Assembly: GCA_004001285.1 (NCBI GenBank)
Contig: AP018697.1
Location: 3,162,001-3,226,000 of the forward strand
Direction: 5' to 3'
DNA length: 64,000 nt
Source: Arthrobacter sp. MN05-02
GTDB taxonomy: Bacteria; Actinomycetota; Actinomycetes; Actinomycetales; Micrococcaceae
Shown: positions 27,940 through 37,551 of the stretch, piece by piece
Layout: each line of letters begins with the position of its first letter
Numbering within the stretch: the stretch's first letter is position 1
Made by a program: the position numbers and the translations under genes
Notes under the pieces: model-generated
What the model was told of the DNA's origin: nothing
Databases searched by the model: none
The model's input: the letters and a program-made list of their open reading frames with translations, nothing else

Positions 27940-29229
27940 ATGCACACCCCTTCCCGCGCACCCGTCCCTCCCGCCCTCCGGCGACGGCTTCCCAGAGTCG
28001 CGGACCTCGCCCCGCTGATGCAGTTCAAGAAGCCGGAATTCGGTGCAGCGGCTCGACTCCAGCGGGCCAACACCATCTGGGATCTCCGCGACATGGCCAA
28101 GCGCCGCACGCCGACGGCTCCCTTCGACTACACGGACGGCGCAGCCGAGGCCGAGATCTCCCTCGGCAGGGCCCGTGAGGCGTTCCTCGACCTGGAGTTC
28201 CGTCCCGGCATCCTCCGCGATGTCCGCACCGTCAGCACCGTCACGCCGATCCTCGGCAAGGACTCGGCCCTGCCGTTCGGGATCGCCCCCACGGGCTTCA
28301 CGCGCATGATGCAGTCGGAGGGCGAGTACGCCGGGTCGCAGGCCGCAGAAGCCGCAGGCATCCCGTACACGCTCTCCACGATGGGAACGGCGTCCATCGA
28401 GGACGTCGCACAGGCAGCCCCGAACGGGCGCAACTGGTTCCAGCTCTACCTGTGGACCGACCGTGACCGCTCCATGGAACTCATCGCCCGCGCAGCCGCC
28501 GCCGGCAACGACACCCTGATGGTCACGGTGGACACCGCCGTCGCCGGCGCCCGGCTCCGCGACGTCCGCAACGGCATGACCATCCCCCCGGCGCTGACCC
28601 TGAAGACCGTCGTCGACGCGTCCTACCGCCCCGCCTGGTGGTTCAACTTCCTGACGCACGAGCCGCTCTCGTTCGCCTCGCTCTCCCGCTATTCGGGCAC
28701 CGTCGCGGACCTCATCAACTCGATGTTCGACCCCACCCTCACGTTCGAGGACCTCGACTGGCTGCGCAGCGTCTGGAAGGGCAACCTCGTGGTCAAGGGG
28801 ATCCAGACCCTCGATGACGCCAGGAAGGCCGTGGACCACGGAGCGGACGGCATCATCCTGTCCAACCATGGCGGCCGGCAGCTCGACCGGGCACCGGTCC
28901 CCCTGCACCTCCTGCCGCGCGTCGCCGCCGAGCTCAAGGGCAAGACGGACATCATCCTCGACACCGGCATCATGAGCGGCGGCGACATCGTCGCGGCACT
29001 GGCCCTCGGTGCCGACTTCACCCTGATCGGCCGGGCCTACCTCTACGGGCTCATGGCAGGCGGCCGCAAGGGCGTGGACCGCACCATCGAGATCCTCGGC
29101 ACGCAGACCGCCCGCACCATGCAGCTCCTCGGGGTCAACCGCATCGAGGACCTCACCCCCGACCATGTCCGGCTGCTCGGCGATGCGACGGCCGATGTGG
29201 AGCTGCCCGACGCTGCCATGACCCTCTGA
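27940..29229 (+). CDS. lldD: L-lactate dehydrogenase (FMN-dependent alpha-hydroxy acid oxidising protein)
   Basis: 429 residues, an FMN TIM barrel. Key segments: [40 protein letters not shown] (FMN Lys), the active-site [13 protein letters not shown] (catalytic His and substrate Arg) and [19 protein letters not shown]. This is the LldD/lactate 2-monooxygenase/glycolate oxidase family; divergence from an LldR-like gene favours L-lactate oxidation to pyruvate feeding the respiratory chain at the inner membrane face. Start at ATG 27940 after GCAGAGGCACACC. Confidence 0.88.
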   Translation: MHTPSRAPVPPALRRRLPRVADLAPLMQFKKPEFGAAARLQRANTIWDLRDMAKRRTPTAPFDYTDGAAEAEISLGRAREAFLDLEFRPGILRDVRTVSTVTPILGKDSALPFGIAPTGFTRMMQSEGEYAGSQAAEAAGIPYTLSTMGTASIEDVAQAAPNGRNWFQLYLWTDRDRSMELIARAAAAGNDTLMVTVDTAVAGARLRDVRNGMTIPPALTLKTVVDASYRPAWWFNFLTHEPLSFASLSRYSGTVADLINSMFDPTLTFEDLDWLRSVWKGNLVVKGIQTLDDARKAVDHGADGIILSNHGGRQLDRAPVPLHLLPRVAAELKGKTDIILDTGIMSGGDIVAALALGADFTLIGRAYLYGLMAGGRKGVDRTIEILGTQTARTMQLLGVNRIEDLTPDHVRLLGDATADVELPDAAMTL

Positions 29230-29416
29230 CGCACGGACCGCAGCAGGGCGTGCCGTCCCCGGAGGAGTCCCCCGGTCAGGACTCGGTCCGACCGTCCTGG
29301 AACCGCCACGCGTCGTTCCGCCGCGGAAGGCGGCGAAAGCCTCGATCGCGGTCTATCATTCATCCTGTGGTCCTGCCTGGGGCGGGTCCGGAGAACTTAA
29401 GTCTGGGGAGACGAAT

Positions 29417-29743
29417 ATGAAGCGTGGGCGGATGCACCATCCGTTGCGTTACAGGCGCGCGCGGTCACTGCTCTACGCGATCGGCCTGTTCTGGCTGTGG
29501 CTCTGGCTCGGCAGCGCTACAGCGATGGAGGGGCTCTACGGTTCGCCCGTGCATGCGGCCCTCGCGATGTACGGCCTCGCCGTCGTCGTCCTGGTATCGA
29601 TCCCGGCCGCCCTGCTCGCGGCCATCCGGATGGTCCTGACGTATCCCCGCCGGGACGCCGTCGTCGTCAAGCTCCCGGTCGCGTCCCGGTCGCGTCGGCC
29701 GCTCGAAGCCACGCACCGGTGGTACGGCCAGAAGGCTTCCTGA
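29417..29743 (+). CDS. Hypothetical small membrane protein
   Basis: 108 residues: basic N-terminus (MKRGRMHHPLRYRRARSLLY), helix IGLFWLWLWLGSATAM, second helix YGLAVVVLVSIPAALLAAI, and a basic cytosolic tail (SRSRRPLEATHRWYGQKAS). No family recognised. GGGGAGACGAAT before the ATG is a good ribosome site. The upstream AACTTAAGT may belong to its promoter. Two-helix proteins with positively charged ends can be assembly factors, but nothing here shows a role. Confidence 0.55.
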   Translation: MKRGRMHHPLRYRRARSLLYAIGLFWLWLWLGSATAMEGLYGSPVHAALAMYGLAVVVLVSIPAALLAAIRMVLTYPRRDAVVVKLPVASRSRRPLEATHRWYGQKAS

Positions 29744-29811
29744 GCACCCGGCGACTCCGTTCCGCATGTCGACGGCGCCTCCACCGGGACGCGTCGTTCC
29801 GGGCCCGCGGG

Positions 29812-30114
29812 TCAGCCCTCGCAGTCGCTGCAGTACTGCCGGCCGTCCTTCTCGAGGGCGATCTGGCTGCGGTGCCGGACGAGGAAGCAGGACGCGCAGG
29901 TGAACTCGTCCTCCTGCGGCGGGATCACCTGGATGAGGAGTTCCTCACCGGAGAGGTCGGCGCCCGGCAGGTCGATGCCCTCGGCGGTGTCGGCGTCCTC
30001 GATGTCCACCGACGACGACTGGGTGTTGCTTCCCCGATTCGCCTGGAGCGCCTCGAGCGACTCCGCTTCCTTGTCCTCGTCGTTGTTGCGGGGTGCGTCG
30101 TAGTCCGTTGCCAT
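29812..30114 (-). CDS. DUF4193 domain-containing protein
   Basis: 100 residues, an actinobacteria-specific acidic protein. It begins MATDYDAPRNNDEDKEAESL as expected for the family, continues with GIDLPGADLSGEELLIQVIP and ends with a zinc-ribbon-like CASCFLVRHRSQ ... YCSDCEG (CxxC, CxxC). Start at 30114 is fixed by the family N-terminus; an upstream in-frame start to 30165 is rejected. Function unknown, thought to be a conserved core actinobacterial protein. Confidence 0.88.
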   Translation of the reverse strand: MATDYDAPRNNDEDKEAESLEALQANRGSNTQSSSVDIEDADTAEGIDLPGADLSGEELLIQVIPPQEDEFTCASCFLVRHRSQIALEKDGRQYCSDCEG

Positions 30115-30278
30115 GCCGATGCCGTTCTTCGTGGGGTTCCTTGTGCCGCGGGGCGCGTGCAGCAATCGAGTCTAGTGGGAAATATCGGGCGTACTGCCGG
30201 TTCCGGGCCTCCTCGCGGTGATGCTTGTCATAGCGCCGGGACCATGCCGCCGCCTCCGGCCCTGTCCACCGCCGTGGA

Positions 30279-30879
30279 GTGCCGACCGGGCCCGTCACGA
30301 AAGTGCTGGACGGCTCCGGGGCGGCGCTGGCACGCTGGGAGCTGTCCGCTTCCCCCGACGACGGGTGCCGCCATCGCTTCGTCCGCCATCCCGCCCGTCC
30401 CCGCCGCACGGGACGCCGAGGGTCTCCAGCGCCGGAACGTCCTGGTGGGCGTCCTGTTCGGCTGCGGTATCATCGCCTTCGTCGACGAGGCCGTCTTCCA
30501 TCAGCTCCTGCACTGGCACCACTTCTACGACCGGTCCACGCAGGCGGCCGGTCTCGTCTCCGACGGCGTGTTCCACGCGTTCAGCTGGTTCGCGACCGTG
30601 GCCTCGCTGTTCCTCTTCGCCGACCTCAGACGCCGTGACGCCCTGCAGACCCGGCGGTGGGTGGGCGGCGTCCTCGTGGGCATCGGCGCGTTCCAGCTGT
30701 TCGACGGCCTGGTGCAGCACAAGCTGCTCGACCTGCACGAGGTGCGGTACGGCGTCGACCTGCTCCCCTACGACCTCCTCTGGAACGGTGCGGCCCTCGC
30801 CTTCCTGGCCGCCGGGATCCTGGTGCTCCTCGCAGCCCGCCGCCCGACGGCCCCGGACGCCGCCCCCCGGCATGGGTGA
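30279..30879 (+). CDS. DUF2243 membrane protein, start uncertain, possible frameshift
   Basis: Four-helix membrane protein of DUF2243: NVLVGVLFGCGIIAFVDEAV, FHQLLHWHHFYDRSTQ, a SDGVFHAFSWFATVASL helix and HEVRYGVDLLPYDLLWNG. The start is unclear. In the frame of the conserved part the codons before 30357 have poor third-position G/C, whereas the frame from GTG 30279 is strongly coding-like up to the CCCCC run 30352-30356. One extra C there would join them (199 residues). If not, ATG 30244 or GTG 30274 are the available starts. Its stop overlaps the CtaG start by 8 bases. Confidence 0.75.
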
Positions 30880-31748
30880 CGGTCCGCACCATCTCGGCGA
30901 GGCCGCCGGGCACCTCCCGGGAGGGCCCGTCGGCCTGGTCCTCGGCACCGCCGTCGTGCTCGTATGGCTCGGGGCGGCCGCGGCGTACCTGCTCGCCGGC
31001 CGCGCCGCCGTCCTGCGCGGACGGACCGGATGGCCTCCCCGCCGGTCGATGGCCTGGCTGGCCGGCACGATGCTGGGACTGGCCGTCACGGTGGGCCCCG
31101 CTCGCACAGGCCGCCGGCCGCAGCTTCACGGTGCACACGGCGGTCCACCTGGTCCTCGGCATGCTCGTCCCCCTGCTGCTCGTCCTCGGCGCTCCGGTGA
31201 GCCTGTTCCTCCGCGCCGTCCCCGTGTCCGTCGGGCGGCGCTTCAGCCGCCTCGCCGCCTCGGTTCCCGTGCGGCTGGGCACCCATCCGGCGGTCGCCAC
31301 ACTCCTCGCCACCGTCCCGATGGCGGTCCTGTACCGGGACGGGAACGCCCTCGACCTCCTCCACCACCCGGTGCTCGGGCCACTGCTGCACGTCCACTTC
31401 GTGATCGCGGGGTGCATCTTCACCCATGCCGTCGTCGGGACGGATCCGAATCCGCACCGCGCGCCGTTGTGGCAGCGCGGCGCGGCGATCGTCGTGGCCA
31501 TCGCGGTCCACGGCATGGTGGCCAAGCACCTGTACGCCGTCGGCGGTGAGACCGGCCCGCCGGATGTGGAGCAGGCGGCCCAGCTCATGTACTACGGCGG
31601 CGATGCGGTCCATGCGCTCCTCCTCGTGGTCTTCTGCACGCAGGCCTACCGGGCCGGCGGACGGCGCCTGGCCCGGCGCACGGCTTCCCGTGCGTCCTGG
31701 CTGGCCTCGCCGGAGCGGGCGGGCAGCCCGGCGCCCACCGAGGGATGA
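30872..31748 (+). CDS. CtaG-type cytochrome c oxidase assembly protein, frameshifted
   Basis: Restored length 291 residues, about seven helices of the caa3_CtaG family, which helps deliver copper to cytochrome oxidase in the cytoplasmic membrane. Typical pieces: FTVHTAVHLVLGMLVPLLLV, LGAPVSLFLRAV, HHPVLGPLLHVHFVIAGCIF and AVGGETGPPDVEQAAQLMYY with its conserved histidines. The N-terminal helix is in another frame; deleting one C from CCCC at 31096-31099 gives TVGPLAQAAGRSFTVHT. Overlap with the DUF2243 gene (30872-30879) marks an operon. Confidence 0.83.
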
Positions 31749-31900
31749 CGATGCAACGCGGCCGCCCGCCCCCGTCGCCGCGGGTGACCTTCCGCGGTAG
31801 GGCGTCCTGTACAGGGACCGGCAGGAGCACACCTCTGCGACGAATACCTCCCGGAGTGTCCGGCACCCCGAAGTGGACAGGGCTATGTCAGTCCGCATAT

Positions 31901-31925
31901 AACTAGTTTGTCGAACTAGTTGACA
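31901..31925. promoter_or_regulatory. Twin AACTAGTT palindromes upstream of hypothetical gene
   Basis: AACTAGTT occurs at 31901-31908 and 31914-31921, 13 bp apart, the second embedded in TGTCGAACTAGTTGACA. A TTGACA at 31920-31925 overlaps it. The layout suits a dimeric repressor (MarR or TetR type) over the promoter of the gene at 31959. The TAGTTGAC half-site also occurs in the operator at 8687-8702. Confidence 0.5.
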
Positions 31926-31958
31926 GTAGGATTCGTATTTCTGATCGAAAGGGCGAGC

Positions 31959-32393
31959 ATGACGCAGACAATCAGTGACACCCTGGGTGCAGGAGACACC
32001 GCCGTCGGGGCACCCCTCCACTGCGGGGAACCCATGACCCTGCGTGAGACCTCCTACACCGGCTCCTCCTACGGCATGATCTCCCAGGCTCCGGCCGGGT
32101 TCGACGTCGAACTCGTGTGGGCCTGCTCGTGCGGCTTCCAGCTCTCCCACGAGGAGCCGGCCGAGCTCGCACACCCGCTGCCTCCCGCCCTGCGCCGTGT
32201 CGCGGCGGCCGCCGCCGACCTCGAGTCGATGCAGTGGCACCTCGACCAGCTCACGGGTGAACTCGAATCCGCCGTGCTGCAGGCCGCCGACGCCGGCGCA
32301 GCGATCGTCGACATCGCCGAAGCAGCGCACCTCCAGCCGGGCGAGGTGCAGCAGCTCGCCTCGGGCAGGCACTTCCTCGTCGACGCGAGTTAG
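31959..32393 (+). CDS. Hypothetical protein with metal-binding-like N-terminus
   Basis: 144 residues, no family recognised. The N-terminal half has three cysteines in LHCGEPMTLRE and VWACSCGFQLSHEE, a possible zinc site; the C-terminal half is helical (LRRVAAAAADLESMQWHLDQ) and ends in an HTH-like stretch, AGAAIVDIAEAAHLQPGEVQ, that may bind DNA. ATG 31959 is chosen over 31920 because GAAAGGGCGAGC precedes it and the earlier start lies within the operator region. It could be the autoregulated repressor of the upstream palindromes. Confidence 0.55.
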   Translation: MTQTISDTLGAGDTAVGAPLHCGEPMTLRETSYTGSSYGMISQAPAGFDVELVWACSCGFQLSHEEPAELAHPLPPALRRVAAAAADLESMQWHLDQLTGELESAVLQAADAGAAIVDIAEAAHLQPGEVQQLASGRHFLVDAS

Positions 32394-32458
32394 CCGGCCT
32401 CCCCCGGGCCGGCAACCGCCCTTCTCCACCCGATCGCCGTACTGAAGGGCAGGACCGC

Positions 32459-33784
32459 ATGAAGGAACCCGGCTGGGTCCGGCACGTGATCTGGTGGCAC
32501 GTCTACCCCCTCGGTTTCGTCGGTGCGGAGAAGACCGCGACGCCGGACCCGGCAGCCGCCCATCGGCTGCTCGACCTGGTGCCCTGGCTCGACTACGCAC
32601 TGGAGCTCGGGGCGTCCGGCCTGGCGCTCGGCCCCGTGTTCGCCTCGGAGACCCACGGCTACGACACCACCGACTACTTCCGGATCGATCCGCGACTCGG
32701 CACGTCGGAGGACTTCGACACCCTCGTGGCCGAGGCGCACCGACGCGGTCTGCGGATCCTGCTCGACGGAGTCTTCAACCACACCGGGCGCTCCTTCGCC
32801 CCCTTCCAGGACGTCCTCACGGACGGTCCGGGAGCAACGACCGCCCCGTGGTTCCTCCTCGACTGGCCCGATGGTGCCGGTCCCGGCACCGAGCCGGGGT
32901 ACCGCGACTTCGAGGGCCACCACCACCTCGTGGCACTGAACCACGACGAGCCGGCCGTGGTGGACTTCGTCGCCGGGGTCATGGAGTACTGGCTCGGCCG
33001 CGGTGCGGACGGCTGGCGGCTCGATGCCGCCTACGCCGTCCCGGCGCGGTTCTGGGCCGAGGTCACGACGCGCGTCCGGTCGTCCCACCCCGAGGCATGG
33101 TTCGTCGGCGAATACATCCACGGCGACTACGGGTCGGAGGTCCGGGCCGGCGGGCTCGACTCCGCAACCCAGTACGAGCTGTGGAAAGCCGTCTGGAGCT
33201 CGCTGAACGACGCGAACCTGTTCGAACTCGCCGCGGCGCTGGAGCGCCACAATGCGCTGCTCGCGGGCTTCGCCCCGCTCACCTTCATCGGGAACCACGA
33301 CGTCACCCGGATCGCCAGCAAGCTCATCGACCCAGCCCTGCTCCCGCATGCCGTCGCCGTCCTCCTCACGGTCGGCGGCACACCCTCCGTCTACTACGGC
33401 GACGAGCAGGGCTACCGCGGCGTCAAGGAGGACAGGGCAGGGGGCGACGACGACGTCAGGCCGCTCTTCCCACCCTCACCCGGGGACCTCTCCCCCGTCG
33501 GCAGGCCGACCTACCAGGTCCACCAGGAGCTCATCGGCATCCGGCGCAGGCATCCGTGGCTCCACCGCGCGACGACGCAGGTGCTGCAGCTGTCCAACGA
33601 ACTGCTGGTCTACCGCGTCGAGGCCGACGGCGAAGCGCCGCTCGTGGTCGCGCTCAACCTCGCCCGGGACACCCGGTCGGCAGGGACCGGCGGCGCTGCA
33701 TCCGTCCTCGCCGGACAGGCGACCGTCGATCCCGGCACGCAGCGGATCATCCTGCCACCCCGCGCCTGGGCCGTCCTCGGCTGA
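32459..33784 (+). CDS. GH13 (alpha-amylase family) glycoside hydrolase
   Basis: 441 residues. The barrel opens with VIWWHVYPLGFVGAE; conserved regions are LLDGVFNHTG (I), GWRLDAAYAV with the nucleophile Asp (II), FVGEYIHGDY with the acid/base Glu (III) and FIGNHDVTRI with the third Asp (IV). A C-terminal beta domain ends PPRAWAVLG. Acts on alpha-glucosidic bonds of oligosaccharides or glycogen-like substrates in the cytoplasm (no signal peptide). Sub-family cannot be set by eye; trehalose or maltooligosaccharide enzymes are candidates. Another glucan-type enzyme (GH15) lies 4 kb away. Confidence 0.88.
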   Translation: MKEPGWVRHVIWWHVYPLGFVGAEKTATPDPAAAHRLLDLVPWLDYALELGASGLALGPVFASETHGYDTTDYFRIDPRLGTSEDFDTLVAEAHRRGLRILLDGVFNHTGRSFAPFQDVLTDGPGATTAPWFLLDWPDGAGPGTEPGYRDFEGHHHLVALNHDEPAVVDFVAGVMEYWLGRGADGWRLDAAYAVPARFWAEVTTRVRSSHPEAWFVGEYIHGDYGSEVRAGGLDSATQYELWKAVWSSLNDANLFELAAALERHNALLAGFAPLTFIGNHDVTRIASKLIDPALLPHAVAVLLTVGGTPSVYYGDEQGYRGVKEDRAGGDDDVRPLFPPSPGDLSPVGRPTYQVHQELIGIRRRHPWLHRATTQVLQLSNELLVYRVEADGEAPLVVALNLARDTRSAGTGGAASVLAGQATVDPGTQRIILPPRAWAVLG

Positions 33785-33882
33785 CCCCGGTCCCGCGCGA
33801 CGGAACACCTTGCCCGCGGGAGGGCGGCCAGGCGCGCCACCGGTGGATAATGGAACTCCACATCCGCTGCAGAGGAGGTCGC

Positions 33883-34149
33883 ATGGGTCCGGAGGACGCG
33901 CCGAGGGACATCGACACGATCGACTTCACCCCGTGGCCGCGGCCCGTCCCGCTGCACGTCCTCAACGGCGTGAAGAAGCTGCTGCTCGTCGCCGCGATCC
34001 TCGTGGGCGTCCAGCAACTCCTGCCGTCCACGAGCATCGGATCCTCGCTGAGCAGCACCTTCACGCTGCTCGTGGTGATGTCCTGGCTCGGACCGCTCGC
34101 GCGGATCCTGGCTGCACGCCCGTGGGCCCGGAAAGCTCCCGAGGAGTAG
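33883..34149 (+). CDS. Hypothetical small membrane protein
   Basis: 88 residues. Hydrophilic start (MGPEDAPRDIDTIDFTPWPR), helix KKLLLVAAILVGVQQLLP, second helix TFTLLVVMSWLGPLARIL, basic end ARPWARKAPEE. No family recognised. Ribosome site AGAGGAGGT 4 bases before the ATG is strong, and a GGATAATGG -10-like box lies about 35 bases upstream; a hairpin terminator follows 34 bases after the stop. These signals support a real gene. Confidence 0.6.
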   Translation: MGPEDAPRDIDTIDFTPWPRPVPLHVLNGVKKLLLVAAILVGVQQLLPSTSIGSSLSSTFTLLVVMSWLGPLARILAARPWARKAPEE

Positions 34150-34183
34150 GTCCCGGAGCGCGGCCACCTGCGCCGGGAGGAGA

Positions 34184-34217
34184 GAAGCGGGGCTCCTGAT
34201 GACAGGAGCCCCGCTTC
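34184..34217. terminator. Hairpin terminator between small ORF and tRNA-Ala
   Basis: A 15-bp perfect inverted repeat (GAAGCGGGGCTCCTG at 34184-34198, complement at 34203-34217) with loop ATGA. It lies between convergent transcription units: the 33883 gene (+) and tRNA-Ala (-), and probably serves both. Confidence 0.8.
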
Positions 34218-34230
34218 GTGTTCCGGACCG

Positions 34231-34303
34231 TGGAGCTTAGGGGAATCGAACCCCTGACCTTTTCATTGCGAACGAAACGCTCTACCAACTGAGCTAAAGC
34301 CCC
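34231..34303 (-). tRNA. tRNA-Ala (anticodon CGC)
   Basis: 73 nt cloverleaf on the minus strand. Acceptor arm GGGGCTT pairs with AAGCTCC and includes the G3:U70 wobble pair that identifies alanine tRNAs; D arm GCTC-AGTTGGTA-GAGC; anticodon arm TTTCG-TTCGCAA-TGAAA with anticodon CGC; T arm AGGGG-TTCGATT-CCCCT; discriminator A. CCA is not encoded. Reads GCG codons. Confidence 0.97.
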
Positions 34304-34417
34304 GGACACAACTTCCGAACACCAACACTCTACCCAGAAGGAGGGCCGAGGCCCAAAGTCACGTCGGTGGGCGGCGCCCGCACCGGAGTGTCGGCACGCG
34401 GGCGTAGTCTTCTTGCC

Positions 34418-35977
34418 ATGTCCAGCAACCCCCCGGCGGAGGCTCCTGCCCCGCTCCAGACCGACGGCGTCAGGCCCTGGCCCGCCCTGTGGTCGCTCGT
34501 CATCGGGTTCTTCATGATCCTGGTCGATTCGACGATCGTCTCCGTCGCCACCCCCGCCATCATGGCGGGACTCGGAGCAGGCATCGACAGCGTCATCTGG
34601 GTGACGAGTGCCTACCTGCTGGCCTACGCCGTGCCGCTGCTGGTGACCGGCAGGCTCGGCGACCGGTTCGGACCGAAACGCATCTACCTCGTGGGCCTCG
34701 TGGTCTTCACCCTCTCCAGCGCCTGGTGCGGGCTCTCCGGCACGGTCGAGGCCCTCATCGTCGCGCGCGTCCTGCAGGGCCTCGGCGCCGCCCTGATGAC
34801 CCCGCAGACCATGTCCGTGATCACGCGGATCTTCCCGCCGGAGCGCCGCGGTGCCGCCATGGGGCTCTGGGGATCCGTCGCCGGCATCGCCACGCTCGTC
34901 GGGCCCGTGCTGGGTGGCGTGCTCGTCGACTCCGCCGGCTGGGAGTGGATCTTCTTCATCAACGTACCCGTGGGCGTCGTCGGCTTCATCCTCGCTGCCC
35001 GCCTGGTCCCGGTCCTGCCGACGACGTCGCACCGGTTCGACATGCTCGGGGTGTTCCTCAGCGCGGCCGGCCTGTTCTGCCTGGTCTTCGGGATCCAGGA
35101 GGGCGAGACCTATGACTGGGGCACCATCGCCGGTCCGCTCTCCGTCTGGTTACTCATCATCACGGGCCTCGTGCTGCTCGTCGCCTTCGTTCTCTGGCAG
35201 CGCGTGAACCGCGGCGAGCCGCTGGTCCCCCTCAGGCTGTTCCGCGATCGCAACTTCTCCCTCGCGAACACCTCCATCACGGCCATGGGCTTCTCGATCA
35301 CCACCATGACGCTGCCCCTCATGCTCTACGCCCAGACGGTCCGCGGCCTCTCGCCCACGCAGGCGGCCCTGCTGCTGACCCCGATGGCCGTCATCTCCGG
35401 TGTGCTCGCCCCCTTCGTCGGCAGATACGTGCAGCGCAGCAACCCCAAGTACATCGCCATCGCGGGCTTCGCCGGGATGTCCGCCGCGCTGTTCTGGCTG
35501 GGCTCCATCCTCACGGTGGACGTCCCGCTCTGGCAGCTGCTGCTGCCCGTCTCGCTGCTCGGCCTCTCCAGCGCCGGGATCTGGGCACCGGTGTCGCTGA
35601 CGGCCACGCGCAATCTCGCGCCGTCGCTCGCGGGTGCCGGCTCCGGCGTCTACAACACCACACGGCAGATGGGCGCCGTCCTCGGCAGTGCCGCGATCGC
35701 GGCCGTCATGCAGTCGCACCTCCTGGCCAACCTCGGCGGGAGCGGTATCAGCACCACTCCGGGGACGGCCCTCCCCGACGAGGCGAAGGCCGGCTACGCA
35801 CTGTCCATGGGGCAGTCGCTCTACCTGCCGGCGATCGTCATCATCCTCGGCTTCGCGGCGGCCCTGTTCTTCGCGAAACCGCAGCAGAACCGCGTCTGGG
35901 AGGGCGATGCCGGGGCCGCGGGCGGGAGCCCGTCCGCCGCGGATCGCCCGCGGGAAGCGACACCGGCCGACACCTGA
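34418..35977 (+). CDS. DHA2 family MFS drug exporter (EmrB/QacA type)
   Basis: 519 residues, 14 helices. Motif D1-like start FFMILVDSTIVSVATPAIMA, motif A LGDRFGPKRIYLVGL, and antiporter motif C in GPVLGGVLVDSAGWEWIFFI are all plain. Exports drugs or other amphiphiles by proton antiport across the cytoplasmic membrane. TAGTCT lies 11-16 bases before the ATG, so the mRNA may be near-leaderless, like the next gene (36014). No regulator gene adjoins it. Confidence 0.9.
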   Translation: MSSNPPAEAPAPLQTDGVRPWPALWSLVIGFFMILVDSTIVSVATPAIMAGLGAGIDSVIWVTSAYLLAYAVPLLVTGRLGDRFGPKRIYLVGLVVFTLSSAWCGLSGTVEALIVARVLQGLGAALMTPQTMSVITRIFPPERRGAAMGLWGSVAGIATLVGPVLGGVLVDSAGWEWIFFINVPVGVVGFILAARLVPVLPTTSHRFDMLGVFLSAAGLFCLVFGIQEGETYDWGTIAGPLSVWLLIITGLVLLVAFVLWQRVNRGEPLVPLRLFRDRNFSLANTSITAMGFSITTMTLPLMLYAQTVRGLSPTQAALLLTPMAVISGVLAPFVGRYVQRSNPKYIAIAGFAGMSAALFWLGSILTVDVPLWQLLLPVSLLGLSSAGIWAPVSLTATRNLAPSLAGAGSGVYNTTRQMGAVLGSAAIAAVMQSHLLANLGGSGISTTPGTALPDEAKAGYALSMGQSLYLPAIVIILGFAAALFFAKPQQNRVWEGDAGAAGGSPSAADRPREATPADT

Positions 35978-36013
35978 GCCGTTGCCTCGGGGAACTACCG
36001 GTAGTCTTCTGCC

Positions 36014-37486
36014 ATGGCTGATGAGACGCAGGACACAGTGCAGGACACGGACACCCCCGCGGCCAAGGAGGTGTCGGACGACTTCGCGGTCCGGGAGCAC
36101 ACCTCGCCGTCGGGCCTGAAGTACACGACGACGACGGGGCGCCTCGTGCTGCGGCGCGAGGAGACGAAGGACGGCAAGGCGGACGGCTTCAAGCCGAAGG
36201 CCGAGATCTTCCTCGTCGCGTACGCGAAGCAGGACGCCGAACCGGGCAGGCCCGTGACCTTCGCCTTCAACGGGGGGCCGGGCTCGGCCTCCGTCTGGCT
36301 GCACCTGGGCCTGCTGGGCCCGCGCCTCGTGGAATCCGGGGACGTCGGGGCCATGACGCCCGCCCCCTTCGGCCTCGTCGACAACCCCGACAGCCTGCTC
36401 GAATCCAGTGACCTGGTGATGATCGACCCGGTCAACACCGGATTCTCCCGGGTGGTGGCGGGCGAGAAGGCCGACGAGTTCCACGCCTTCGTGCAGGACC
36501 GCGACCTCGTGGCGGAGGTCATCCGGCTGTGGACCACCCGCAACAACCGCTGGCTCTCCCCCAAGTACCTCGTAGGCGAGTCGTACGGCACCCTCCGCGC
36601 CGTCGCGGTGGCCGGACGTCTCTTCGACGCCTACGGCATGGCGGTCAACGGGCTCGGCCTCATCTCCACGGTGCTCAACATGTCGACGCTGCGGTTCTTC
36701 CCCGGCAGCGACCTGCCGTACGCCCTGCACCTGCCGACCTACGCCGCCATCGCGCACTACCACGGCCGGCACGGCGACCGGGAACTCTCCGAGGTGGTGC
36801 GCGAGGCCGAGGAGTACGCGGCCAGGGACTTCGGCTACGCCCTGACGCAGGGCAGCCGCTTGACCCCGGAGGAACTCGACGAGGTGGTGCACCGGCTCCA
36901 CACCATCACCACGCTCGACGAGGGCTTCATCCGCCGCACGAACCTCCGCTGGGCCTACCACGAGTTCGCCGCGGAGATCCTCCGCTCCGAGGGCCTGGCC
37001 GTCGGACGTATCGACGGTCGCTTCGCCGCGAAGCCCGCGAACCTGCAGTCGTCGGACTCGTTCGACGACCCGAGCATCCGGGCCATCACCGGGCCGTACT
37101 CCGCAGCCATGAACCACTATGTCCGTGCAGAGCTCGGGTACGAGAACGACCTTCCGTACGAGATCCTGACGGCCCGTGTGCAGCCCTGGAGCTACCGCAC
37201 GTTCGAGGGCGCCCCGGTGGACGTCTCGGGTGTCCTCGAGCGCCTCCTCGTCGACAATCCCGCCCTGCGCGTCCACGTGGACTACGGCTACCACGACGGC
37301 GCGACGCCCCACTTCGCCGCCGAGTACGTGTGGGCGCACATGAACCTCGACGAGGCCACCCGCGCCCGGTTCACCCACCACTACCACGAGGCCGGCCACA
37401 TGATGTACCTCAACCCGGTAGCACGCGACACGCAACTGCGCGCCCTCCGGGCCTTCGTCACGCAGGAGCGGACGGGCCAGGAATAG
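36014..37486 (+). CDS. S10 family serine carboxypeptidase-like protein
   Basis: 490 residues. Peptidase S10 features: oxyanion motif FAFNGGPGSASVWLHLGLLG, nucleophile Ser190 in LVGESYGTLRA, and the C-terminal His in HHYHEAGHMMYLN; an Asp in VDYGYHDGATP completes the triad. No signal peptide, so probably cytosolic, unlike eukaryotic secreted carboxypeptidases; N-terminal 20 residues are acidic and disordered. TAGTCT sits 10-15 bases before the ATG, again suggesting a short leader. Substrate peptides unknown. Confidence 0.88.
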   Translation: MADETQDTVQDTDTPAAKEVSDDFAVREHTSPSGLKYTTTTGRLVLRREETKDGKADGFKPKAEIFLVAYAKQDAEPGRPVTFAFNGGPGSASVWLHLGLLGPRLVESGDVGAMTPAPFGLVDNPDSLLESSDLVMIDPVNTGFSRVVAGEKADEFHAFVQDRDLVAEVIRLWTTRNNRWLSPKYLVGESYGTLRAVAVAGRLFDAYGMAVNGLGLISTVLNMSTLRFFPGSDLPYALHLPTYAAIAHYHGRHGDRELSEVVREAEEYAARDFGYALTQGSRLTPEELDEVVHRLHTITTLDEGFIRRTNLRWAYHEFAAEILRSEGLAVGRIDGRFAAKPANLQSSDSFDDPSIRAITGPYSAAMNHYVRAELGYENDLPYEILTARVQPWSYRTFEGAPVDVSGVLERLLVDNPALRVHVDYGYHDGATPHFAAEYVWAHMNLDEATRARFTHHYHEAGHMMYLNPVARDTQLRALRAFVTQERTGQE

Positions 37487-37551
37487 TAAGTAGGATGATG
37501 AAGACGGTCGCGGTGACAGCCGTGACGGCCCCTACGGTAAGGACTCGACCA

